In this document: positions 22,715 to 32,402 of the stretch, piece after piece
How the letters are laid out: every line of letters starts with the position of its first letter
Numbering within the stretch: position 1 is the first letter of the stretch
Source: Fomes fomentarius
Lineage: Eukaryota > Basidiomycota > Agaricomycetes > Polyporales > Polyporaceae
Direction: 5' to 3'
Length of the DNA stretch: 64,000 nt
Assembly (NCBI GenBank): GCA_022606135.1
Contig: JABYQN010000006.1
Location: forward strand, 1,302,001 to 1,366,000
The notes under the pieces: generated by a model
What the model was told of the DNA's origin: nothing
Databases searched by the model: none
The model's input: only the letters and a program-made list of their open reading frames with translations
Translations under genes and position numbers: made by a program

Positions 22715-22988
22715 TGTTTCAGTCAATGTTTATTGACCGGGGTCTAAGCAGCGTGACTCGCACGCTCGCGCGCCCGACACAAGGCCTTTGTGGCCTTTGC
22801 GAAGCTTTACCCTTTGTCTCCTTTATGATAAGTTAGTATATATCTCGCTCGCCTCTCTCTCTCTCTCTTCACCTCCTTCCTCACCCGCGTGCTCGAAAGG
22901 TCTGTCCGTTAGCATCCTAAGTCCACCTCCTTCCTCACCCGCGTGCTCGAAAGTCCGTGACTTCGAGCGCTCCGCGAATATTTTCTGC
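22715..22988 (+). repeat. Ngaro repeat A1 (left split direct repeat)
   Basis: It matches A2 at 27051-27291 from TGTTTC[A/G]GTCAATG to AATATTTTCTGC. It begins with the small palindrome GTCAATGTTTATTGAC. It contains a second, tandem copy of a block beginning CACCTCCTTCCTCACCCGCG (about 22868-22911 and 22922-22952) that A2 has once. Confidence 0.9.
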
Positions 22989-23083
22989 AGGTCACGGCTC
23001 CGCGCCACCGTAAATCTCAACCGCCCCGCGGTCCCGATGGCCGCTTTCTGAAGTCCTCCGAACCAGCTCCGCTATTCGACGAT

Positions 23084-24030
23084 ATGGTTCCCCCTCCAGT
23101 AGACCCAGCGACCGGCCAAGACGCCACTCAGACGCCAGGTGCTTCAACGTCCGACGCCGCTGCAGCGGCTGCTCAAGCTCTGGCTGCGGTATCAAACCAG
23201 ACAAATTTCACGCCAGACCAAGTACAACTCCTCCTTCAATCATTTGCGGCCGCGCTCAGTGGCCGGGACTATTCGGGGCAGCCACCCGCGACCGCACCAG
23301 CCGCGCCGGTGACCGCTGCCGCCTTCCCCGCATTCACATTCGTGCCTCCGTCAGCGCCGCCAGCTGGTGCGTCCCTCCTTGATCTTTTCCCCATGATTGA
23401 AGGCTCGGTTTTGCTCGAGATCGCGAGGCACGAGTTTAAGCCTGGGGATTTGTATAAGTTGGACATGAGGCATAAAGAGCGCACCTCTCGGCAGGTGCTC
23501 GAGCTGAGCAGCGGGGTAGTCTCGGTGCGCGAGCAAGCACCCCGGGACTATCCTTCTTTTAACTTGCTTTACATCCCCCTAGCACGTACTTCAACGTGCT
23601 CGCGGGCTTCGCGTCTACGAGCGGCGATGTGAACGCGCTCTACCATTTGTCGTCGAGCACCACAACGTACCTAGCGCGGCTTGCGCAGTTCAGCCAGGAG
23701 TACCAGTGGGCGGCAGTAGTAGCCTACCACTTCGACTTCCACTACAAGCGACGCCACGATATGCTGCGAGGCGATTACTCCGGCTGGGCGACAATCAACA
23801 CCGGTCTTCAAGCGGAACACCTCATTGGGAAGGATCGCGCGCGTGGCCCCACCTCCACCAAGGCAGGCGCCGCATCGAAAGCGGCGCATAACGATGCGAC
23901 GTCGCCATGCCGCAACTTCAACAAAGGCACATGCAAGACTACCCCCTGCGCATGGGGGCGGCAGCACAAATGCTCAGGCTGCGGCGCGACCGATCATGGC
24001 CAGTCCGCTTGCCCCAAGACCGCGGCTTGA
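23084..24030 (+). CDS. Ngaro Gag-like protein with zinc knuckle, frameshifted
   Basis: The first frame (from ATG 23084, MVPPPVDPATG) reads through an Ala/Pro-rich region and a Gag core (LLDLFPMIEGSVLLEIARHEF, RDYPSFNLLYIPLA). It then hits a stop at 23630-23632. The continuation TYFNVLAGFASTSGDVNALYH lies in another frame, open from about 23590 to 24030. It carries the FHYKRRHDMLRGDYSGWA motif and a cysteine-rich end (CRNFNKGTCKTTPC, CSGCGATDHGQSACP). One base appears lost, or two gained, around 23588-23595. Gag is a nucleocapsid-like RNA-binding protein. A programmed frameshift or splicing could also explain the break, but a mutation is simplest. Confidence 0.75.
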
Positions 24031-24135
24031 AGGCGCAGCAGGACGGGCAGCGAGCGCACCACAGCCGCTCGTCCGCGCCCGCATCCTTCATCGCCGGTAC
24101 ACTCGCCATCTCAAACACTCGCTCTCGAACACCCG

Positions 24136-26322
24136 TTGTTACTCCATACGCATGCGCACGCTCATGCGCGCTCTCCTACCACAACCTTGCATCCTTCCCT
24201 TCCCATCGCACTCACCTTCGCTCCCGGCCCCGCGCCTCCTCCTCGTCCGAACACCGACCCGCGCTGCAACACTTACGCATTGCGGCAGGGCAATACTATA
24301 CGAGTATCGTCTTCTCTCAATAAAGCGGCGTGGGCGCGTTATCTCGCAGATTACCCAGATCCCGTGTATGTACAATCATTGCTACATATAATAGACTATG
24401 GCGCTGCCATAGGGTTCGCTGGTGATCAATCCGCACAAGCCTGCCGCAACCTCTCGACCGCGCTCGAACACCCCGCCACAGTCACCGCCGACATCACCGC
24501 CCTCTGCTCGCAGCATCGTATGCGTGGGCCCTTCGAATCTCCACCGCTGCCCCACTTCCGCGCCTCTCCACTCGGAGTCGTCTCACGCCCCCGCAACCCC
24601 GCAAAGTTGCGGGTAATAAATCACCTGTCTTGGCCGGACGGTCATTCAGTTAATGACGGCATCCCCGACTCCGAATCTAGCATCGTTTACGAAGCCTTCG
24701 ATTCCGCTATATCTGAGATTCGGTGCCTTGGTCAGGGCTGCCTCCTCGCCAAGCTCGATTTGAAGGATGCGTTCAGGCACATCCCCGTTCGCGCAGCCGA
24801 CTGGAATCTGCTGGGCTGCACCTGGAAAGATCAATTCTACTACAGTATCGTACTGGTCTTCGGCGCGAAGTCTGCACCGTACATTTTCAACCTTTTCGCT
24901 GAAGGATTCCACTGGATCGTTCAACGCTATATCCCCGCATCGCTCCGCCATTACCTGGACGACTTCCTCCCGATCTTCCCACCCGATACCCCACTAGCGC
25001 TCGCAAACGCGGCAGTTGATTGGACCACAGCCCTCGGAGAGGAACTGGGGCTCACTATTCAGGATGCCAAGATGATCAGGCCTACCCAGTGTCTAGAATT
25101 CCTCGGGTTGGAATTAGACACCGAAGCCATGGAAGCCCGCATGCCTCCCGATAAGCTCGTCTGGCTTGGCGAGTTGCTTTCGGATTGGCGGCAGCGGCAC
25201 ACATGCCGCTTGCACGACCTTCAAGCGCTCATAGGTTTCTTACAGTTCGCGGCACAAGTCATCCCACACGCGCGTGCATTCATTCGCCGCCTCATCGAAT
25301 TCTCGGCCACGTTCTCATCGGAGTTCGCATCAAGACACATCCCCCATTACGCGCGCGCAGATATAACATGGTGGTCCGTGTTTCATTCGCGGTGGAACGG
25401 CATCCATCTCATCGCGCCCGCGCGACCTACAGTTCACGTCTATACCGTCGCGAGCGGCTCCGATCGTAAAGGGATCGGCGGCGTCTTCGGTGATCTGTGG
25501 TACACGAGTCGCGTACCTCGCAGATTCCGGAAGCGCGACATCCAGTTCAAAGAGCTATACGCTGTTGTGCAGGCCACGCTCTGCTGGGGAGAACGGTGGT
25601 CTGGGTGCCATGTGGTTTTCCACATTGACAACCAGGTCATCGTTGACGCGATAGAGACCGACCGTAATCGGTCGCGCCATACAATGTCCCAGCCCCGCCT
25701 TCTATTGATGCTCGCCGCGTGCCTGCAGTTCTCCTTCTCTTCTGAGTGGTTGCCATCAAAGGAGAACGCGCTCGCTGACGCTGCATCTCGTTTTCAGTAT
25801 TCCCTCCTCTTCCAGCTCGCGCCGCGCCTGCGCCCGAAGCCATGCTCGCAGAACCCCCGGCTGAGTGGTATGAAACGAATGCTCAGTACTCTCGACAGGT
25901 TGCGCGATATCTCTGGCATGGCCTCGCATCCACTACCCGTAAGTCCTACAGCACAGGACAGCGCTCGTACCTCGACTTCGCGTGCCTCCACCCAACCTAC
26001 TTCAATGCTGATGGAGGACTCCTCCCCGCCACTCAGCGAGGGGTCATGGAATGGACCGCATCACTTGGAGCACGCGGGCTTCAGCCCAAAACTATCAAAG
26101 CATACCTATCCAGCTTGCGCTCGCTTCACGTCGACGCTGACCTCCCATTCACCGCCTGCGAATCACCCCTCGTGCAACGACTCTTACGGGGGATCAAGCG
26201 CTGCCACGGTGAGCACGATTGGAACCCCAAACTCCCTATCACGCTTCCCATTCTTCGCAAGATCTGCGGCGTGCTGGAAGAGTCCAGCGCGCCGTATGAT
26301 AACATCATCCGCGCAGCAGTAA
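24136..26322 (+). CDS. Reverse transcriptase - RNase H of the Ngaro-like element
   Basis: The 728-aa frame holds reverse-transcriptase blocks in order: LRVINHLSWPDGHSVND, LAKLDLKDAFRHIPV, FGAKSAPYIFNLFAE, then the catalytic RHYLDDFLPIF (about residue 272), and LEFLGLELDT. The RNase H part follows, with FKELYAVVQA, FHIDNQVIVDAI and LADAASR. The first RNase H acidic position, normally Asp in a YTDAS-like motif, reads YTVASGS here. The last ~170 residues run in parallel with the recombinase frame and are probably not domain-bearing. The true start may lie after the ATG at 24136, since the first ~60 residues are Pro/His-rich. It copies element RNA into DNA. Confidence 0.87.
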   Translation: MLLHTHAHAHARSPTTTLHPSLPIALTFAPGPAPPPRPNTDPRCNTYALRQGNTIRVSSSLNKAAWARYLADYPDPVYVQSLLHIIDYGAAIGFAGDQSAQACRNLSTALEHPATVTADITALCSQHRMRGPFESPPLPHFRASPLGVVSRPRNPAKLRVINHLSWPDGHSVNDGIPDSESSIVYEAFDSAISEIRCLGQGCLLAKLDLKDAFRHIPVRAADWNLLGCTWKDQFYYSIVLVFGAKSAPYIFNLFAEGFHWIVQRYIPASLRHYLDDFLPIFPPDTPLALANAAVDWTTALGEELGLTIQDAKMIRPTQCLEFLGLELDTEAMEARMPPDKLVWLGELLSDWRQRHTCRLHDLQALIGFLQFAAQVIPHARAFIRRLIEFSATFSSEFASRHIPHYARADITWWSVFHSRWNGIHLIAPARPTVHVYTVASGSDRKGIGGVFGDLWYTSRVPRRFRKRDIQFKELYAVVQATLCWGERWSGCHVVFHIDNQVIVDAIETDRNRSRHTMSQPRLLLMLAACLQFSFSSEWLPSKENALADAASRFQYSLLFQLAPRLRPKPCSQNPRLSGMKRMLSTLDRLRDISGMASHPLPVSPTAQDSARTSTSRASTQPTSMLMEDSSPPLSEGSWNGPHHLEHAGFSPKLSKHTYPACARFTSTLTSHSPPANHPSCNDSYGGSSAATVSTIGTPNSLSRFPFFARSAACWKSPARRMITSSAQQ

Positions 26323-26936
26323 CGCTCGCATACGTGGGCTTCCTGCGCTGCGGGGAGTTTACAGTACGGACGCGCGATGCGGTATTCAACCCGGCAACTC
26401 ATCTCGCACGTGGTGCAGTACGCTTCTGGCCCGACATGGACAATGCCACTCACATGTCCATTACGTTGCCGGCATCGAAGACGGACCCCTTCCGCAAGGG
26501 TGTAACAGTCCTCGTCGCTGCCGCACCGGATTATACCACTTGCGCTGTGTCTGCGATGAGGTGCCTGTTCCGGCAGGTGCCTCCCCTTAGCGATTCAGCC
26601 CCCTTTTTCCCGGGCATCTCTGGCCTCGTCGGCGCGGCGCTCTCGCGCGACGTCTTCATCGCGTGCCTCAAATCAATCCTTTTGGGTCTGGGTTACGACA
26701 GCACCAGGTACTCCGGCCACAGCTTCCGCCGAGGCGCAGCTACATCAGCCGCGGCAGCAGGATATACCGATCTCGAACTGCAGCAATTGGGTCGCTGGCG
26801 CAGCGATGCCTTCAAACTGTATGTCAATGTTCCGCGCGATCGCGTGCTCCACCTGTCTGCTAGGCTCCATTGGGCCGATCCTCACGCTCAGCCTTACGAG
26901 CCTCCGGCTCTCCCCTTCGCTCCTCATTTGGCTTGA
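25842..26936 (+). CDS. Tyrosine recombinase of the Ngaro-like element
   Basis: A 364-aa frame overlapping the end of the RT/RNase H frame. An N-terminal core-binding-like region (STTRKSYSTGQRSYLDFAC, LSSLRSLHVDADL) is followed by the catalytic fold. Key residues are Arg in FLRCGEF (about 168), the His-x-x-Arg of GHSFRRGA (293-296), Trp in LGRWRSD, and the nucleophile Tyr in FKLYVNV (about 327). All expected positions are present, so this part could be active. The stop TGA (26934-26936) lies just inside repeat B1. The enzyme inserts the circular cDNA by strand exchange instead of an integrase. Confidence 0.92.
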   Translation: MLAEPPAEWYETNAQYSRQVARYLWHGLASTTRKSYSTGQRSYLDFACLHPTYFNADGGLLPATQRGVMEWTASLGARGLQPKTIKAYLSSLRSLHVDADLPFTACESPLVQRLLRGIKRCHGEHDWNPKLPITLPILRKICGVLEESSAPYDNIIRAAVTLAYVGFLRCGEFTVRTRDAVFNPATHLARGAVRFWPDMDNATHMSITLPASKTDPFRKGVTVLVAAAPDYTTCAVSAMRCLFRQVPPLSDSAPFFPGISGLVGAALSRDVFIACLKSILLGLGYDSTRYSGHSFRRGAATSAAAAGYTDLELQQLGRWRSDAFKLYVNVPRDRVLHLSARLHWADPHAQPYEPPALPFAPHLA

Positions 26937-27051
26937 GCTCGGCCCTCCCGGTCGCGCAAGAGAGGCGACGCGTTTGGAGGCTCGCGCGCGCAGTTCTTAG
27001 CGCGCGCCCAATATACCTCTTTCGCCCTGCCCAAGTTCAGCGTGCTTAGAT
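26930..27051 (+). repeat. Ngaro repeat B1
   Basis: It is the same as B2 (27422-27548) except for a missing CGGTG and point changes. It begins GGCTTGAGCTCGGCCC and ends GTGCTTAGAT. It has a GC-rich imperfect palindrome around GCGCGCGCAGTTC..GCGCGCGCCC, and it includes the recombinase stop codon. Confidence 0.9.
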
Positions 27052-27291
27052 GTTTCGGTCAATGTTTATTGACCGGGGTCTAAGCAGCGTGACTCGCACG
27101 CTCGCGCGCGACGCGTCGCGCGTCGCGCGCCCGACACAAGGCCTTTGTGGCCTTTGCGAAGCTTTACCCTTTGTCTCCTTTATGATAAGTTAGTATATAT
27201 CTCGCTCGCCTCTCTCTCTCTCTCTTCACCTCCTTCCTCACCCGCGTGCTCGAAAGTCCGCGACTTCGAGCGCTCCGCGAATATTTTCTGC
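27051..27291 (+). repeat. Ngaro repeat A2
   Basis: A second copy of A1, directly abutting B1. It differs from A1 by a CG-rich expansion (GCGACGCGTCGCGCGTCGC near 27106-27128), by having only one copy of the CACCTCC.. block, and by a few substitutions. Confidence 0.9.
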
Positions 27292-27421
27292 CCTCCCATC
27301 CGCTATCCCTCTTAATACTTACTGCATTCACACATCGAATTCCTGTCGCAAGGCCATTTCATTATAACTACTCTACGTTCTCGTCATGTTACAAGTTTGG
27401 TTATGTCCTTCGCCTTCCGCC

Positions 27422-27548
27422 GGCTTGAGCTCGGCCCTCCCGGTCGCGCAAGAGAGCGGTGGCGACGCGTTTGGAGGCTCGCGCGCGCAGTTCTTAGCGC
27501 GCGCCCAATATACCTCTTTCGCCCTGCCCGAGTTCAGCGTGCTTAGAT
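27422..27548 (+). repeat. Ngaro repeat B2 (right end of element)
   Basis: A copy of B1 with an extra CGGTG near 27455. It ends GTGCTTAGAT at the inferred right boundary. About 130 bp of non-repeated DNA separates it from A2. Confidence 0.88.
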
Positions 27549-27806
27549 TAGCTGATCCTACTGTATTATGCCGACCCATATGTCACGCGTCCTAGTACTT
27601 CAAGGCGAATATTTCCTACCCAACATCGACTATTATTGCATGAAGCTGTAAGTACAGTAGCTTGACCTCTTGGGCTGCCGAAATCCTTTTCCCTTCAGAT
27701 CCAGGTCACACTGGGCGAAGACGATCCCATTCCGTCGGCTAAGTTCCCCCGGGCCGTCTGCCGTAGTACTCTCCAGAGCACCTTGTAAACTTTGGGCCGC
27801 GCAAGC

Positions 27807-28103
27807 ATGATACCACCTGGGGCTGCGGTTGTACTTGTCTCTAGTGGTACGACCTGTACGAGCGGAGGCTGGGATCTAATGAATTGTAGTGACAAAGTTC
27901 TCGGTGTGAATGGGACTGTTGTGGCGCAACACTGTCGAGCAGAGACTTCCGAGGGTACACATAACGCTACATTCACTTACACAGATGGTACAACATACAA
28001 ATCGACTTGCGCAGATCATCTTGTGAGTACCAGAGCACATCGAATACAAGCCCAATTCATGCTTTCTGCAGACCTTCGCGAATGCGGAACTCCCAATACC
28101 TGA
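27807..28103 (+). CDS. Doubtful small Cys/Thr/Asn-rich frame
   Basis: From ATG 27807 a plus-strand frame reads a short hydrophobic start (MIPPGAAVVLVSSG). A Cys- and Thr-rich stretch with several N-glycosylation-like sites follows (GTTCTSGGWDLMNCSD, HNATFTYTDGTTY). A GT donor at 28023 could end the exon; unspliced, it stops at 28101-28103. It overlaps the 3' end of the opposite prenyltransferase gene. It could be a fragment of a small secreted cysteine-containing protein, but I recognise no family and no clear cleavage site. Confidence 0.22.
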   Translation: MIPPGAAVVLVSSGTTCTSGGWDLMNCSDKVLGVNGTVVAQHCRAETSEGTHNATFTYTDGTTYKSTCADHLVSTRAHRIQAQFMLSADLRECGTPNT

Positions 28104-29421
28104 TTCAATCGAACATTAGCATCCGGCCACCAATACCAATCGACTCCAACGCAACATCAGACGGACGTACTTCTTGCGCACAGTATCTTTCTCGTTGGCC
28201 AGTATCTTCCAGATCTATCCCCGCAACACGGCCACGCAGTGAGAACCACATCTCCCTCCAATGTAGAAAGAATGCATGCGCGCACCTCCACAGCCTTCCC
28301 GACCTTGTCCCCGCCTTCCTTCTCATATACGTCGGCCAAAAACTCGAGCGCAGGCGCAGCAGGAAGCTCCGCACCAGACGAGGGCGGCGGATTATCGAGA
28401 TCGACGACATCGTCTAGTTCGCGGCGGGAATGCGGCTGGGCGGTCGTGTATGGCTCGACGAAGGACTGAACAACCGCGAAGGACGTGTTGGCGTGCTCAA
28501 GCGCACCGCGGAGGTAATTCCATGCAGAGGGGTTGTTCGGTGCGAGCGAGATCTTTTCCTTCGCGAAGCTACGGTCGCCACACGAAAGGCAGGAATGAGG
28601 GCGATCAACCAGGCGAACGAAGACAAAGGACAGTAACGCACGAGAGTTCCCGCCTGAGGACCTGCTCCCTATCCTCATCGCCCGCTCTAACACCACTCGA
28701 GGACACGACAAAGAACCGATGGTGCCACGCGGAGTTATTGCGCACGTCCTCCTCCAGCAGATCCTCGGCGTACGCACGCTCCCCCGCCCAAAGGCGAGGC
28801 TCATCATTGAAGTGGACGAGGATCCACTGGCGGTAGGACCATGTGTGGTAGTTCTTGGAGTCGGAACGTATAACGGCCTTCAGAAACTCGAGCTCGCGCG
28901 CCGCTGCATCGACAGAGTTGAGCGCGGTGAGCAGGAGACGGCGATGGTGCCAGACCTGGTACGTTTTGAGGAAGGTGATCGCGATGTCGTCCATGTGTTG
29001 TAGCTCTTCATCAAGCGGGAGCTTGAGGGCAATCACGGTCTTGTATCTGTGTTGCCTGCGCATTGGGTAGAATTACGAGATCATGTTCAGGCTGATCCCG
29101 AAAAGGACAGCTAGAAGAAATGGCGGCGGATGAGATGCTCACCATGCAGTGTAGTGGGCAGGGTTCATCCGAATGATCCGCTCTGTAAGCTTGAGCACAC
29201 GCAGGCTCGTCTCTCCCGTCTTGAGTATCCCGCGGAAGTAGTCTGTGGCATCCTTGTCTACGGATGGATCGAGGTCAACCTGAATGTGTGCATGCGAGTG
29301 GACTGGGCCGGTACGGACACTCCTCGCTGTAGAAGATGGGGGCGATCGGGTTCACGTTCTCGTATTGGCGTATGGGTACGACATCTGCCCACTCGGGGTC
29401 GTCAGCGAGTAGCTCAGACAT
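28057..29421 (-). CDS. RAM2: Protein farnesyl-/geranylgeranyltransferase type I alpha subunit
   Basis: Six exons (29319-29421, 29143-29257, 28642-29055, 28286-28568, 28171-28214, 28057-28099) give 1002 nt, 333 aa, the usual length of the family. The N-terminus has YSEEYKDATDYFRGIL across intron 1. Alpha-subunit (PPTA) repeats follow: MNPAHYTAW, TYQVWHHRRLLL, SKNYHTWSYRQWIL, NNSAWHHRFFVV and NNPSAWNYLRGAL, each with the W-x-x-R or W-N-Y core. The protein ends with the family signature VRKKYWEFR formed across the last intron. With its beta partners it forms the heterodimers that attach farnesyl or geranylgeranyl groups to CaaX proteins such as Ras and Rho. It diverges from LYS12. A longer in-frame extension upstream of MSELLADD lacks homology signs. 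Confidence 0.95.
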
Positions 29422-30165
29422 GGCGGAGAGAAAGCAGTCGTCGTCGTCGAGCAACACAAAGCTGAGGGTGAGACTCTCCGGTCCGAGCATCCGATTGCAT
29501 AGTATCAGACGCTCGCACAATATTCAGATTCTCTTTCTTCAAACTCTGGCACCGTGCACGGAGCCTACTGCGCCTCAACGTTCATCGTCTCAAAGGCCTC
29601 AACCATACTGTGACTCGTGAAGTCCACGGCTGTGAGTACAACTATAATACAGTTTTTGCTACGCTGTGTCTCTCTTTATAGTAGACGTCGTGAAGAAGGT
29701 CGAGAGGCGCGTGGTTGAAAGGAGGACAGTGGATGACCGCTAACAACATGAATGTTGCGATGAAGATCGAACGGAAGACAGCGACAAGATGGACCAAGGG
29801 CTTGGGGGCCACAAAACCGGGAACCGAGGGCTGATTTACATGAACCGTCGAGCCTTATATCCAAATGCCTTGTATACTTGTTAGTCATGCTTCACGTCGT
29901 CTCGATATATGGCACTTTCTGCTCTGTCCAACGACTAGATGGCAAATGCTGCTGCTGCAGCTCAGTCACGGTGAGGCTGAGGCTCGCGAGCGGCGACATG
30001 CTCTGCAAGTGAGCACGTGACCGCGCGAGTCACTCGCACGCGAGGGATGCACGATTCTGCCGCCATAAACGGACACCCAGGACAGTTCTTTGCGGGTTCT
30101 TTGATACAACTTGACCATTGACCTGTTGCCTGACCATCCTCCCGTCTCTACACGTGGTCATCAAC
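29422..30165. other. Divergent promoter region of RAM2 and LYS12
   Basis: This 744-bp spacer separates two genes transcribed away from each other. It contains no supported gene. Promoters and leaders of both genes must lie here; no clear operator or TATA site is evident. Confidence 0.45.
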
Positions 30166-31766
<1,601 letters not shown>

Positions 31767-32402
31767 GCAACAACACAACAAAAATCTACCGCTCGCGCTG
31801 GAGCACGCTTTGCTCCGTATGTAAAGGCGACGCACGTTCTACATACCTGCCTCCAACTTGACACCTTGCAAACGATCCATAACTTTCTGTTGAGAATTAA
31901 GTAATTCGTGTCGGTCTGTTGTGTTCCTGACGACAGTGAACGATTGTTGCGGGTCAATTTGACAGTGAAGATAGAGGGAACCCGATGAGAACAACTCAAG
32001 ATCCGGGAGGCGCAGTGCTGTCGCATGTGATGGGGAGTAATGAAGACCTTATAACGTCTGGCGATCCAAGGGTAGGCACCAGTCCGTCTTTCATGACCAC
32101 GCTGGTGGAAGCATGACGATCATGAGAATACCGCGGATCCAGGCAAGGGCAAGGAAAGGCGAAGGGTGCCGTCAGGCTCCAGCAGCAAACCACGGGCGTT
32201 CCGAATTGCGTCACAAACCCTCGGCTGAGCCGGTTGAACGGTTGAGTCATAGCATCAGCCATTCTCCCTCCTGTTCATTACTGATCGATCTGGCAGGTGC
32301 CCGCCCGTTGACGCTATATATTCTTCCACTCAACAAAACGCTATCTGATTTACTGTCCGCCCCTGGTGCCCCAGTTCAATTTCCTGTCAAAACGTGGTCT
32401 GT
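31767..32402. other. Intergenic stretch between LYS12 and an MFS gene
   Basis: This 636-bp spacer holds the LYS12 3' region and the promoter of the next plus-strand gene. TATATATTC at about 32315-32325 is a TATA-like candidate about 80 bp before the MFS start. Nothing else is recognised. Confidence 0.4.

Larger units (their letters stand above)
22715..27548 (+). mobile_element. Ngaro-like tyrosine-recombinase retrotransposon (DIRS order)
   Basis: A 4.8-kb element has split direct repeats in the order A1 (22715-22988), coding region, B1 (26930-27051), A2 (27051-27291), then B2 (27422-27548). B1 runs straight into A2, which reproduces the junction expected from a circular intermediate (end of B2 joined to start of A1). 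Coding order is Gag with zinc knuckle, reverse transcriptase plus RNase H, then tyrosine recombinase. Split repeats rather than inverted terminal repeats point to the Ngaro/PAT side of the DIRS order. I see no methyltransferase and no SGNH hydrolase frame. No target duplication is visible, as expected for recombinase-mediated insertion. The left end lies 33 bp after the stop of the DUF6533 gene. The Gag frame is broken and an RNase H aspartate is replaced, so this copy is probably not autonomous. Confidence 0.9.

Noticed and set aside
25842..26936. Host phage-integrase-like gene
   Set aside because: The recombinase overlaps the RT frame and lies between the split repeats, so it belongs to the Ngaro element, not the host.
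22715..27548. LTR retrotransposon (gypsy/copia) interpretation
   Set aside because: No protease or DDE integrase; repeats are split A/B direct repeats, not simple LTRs; a tyrosine recombinase is present.
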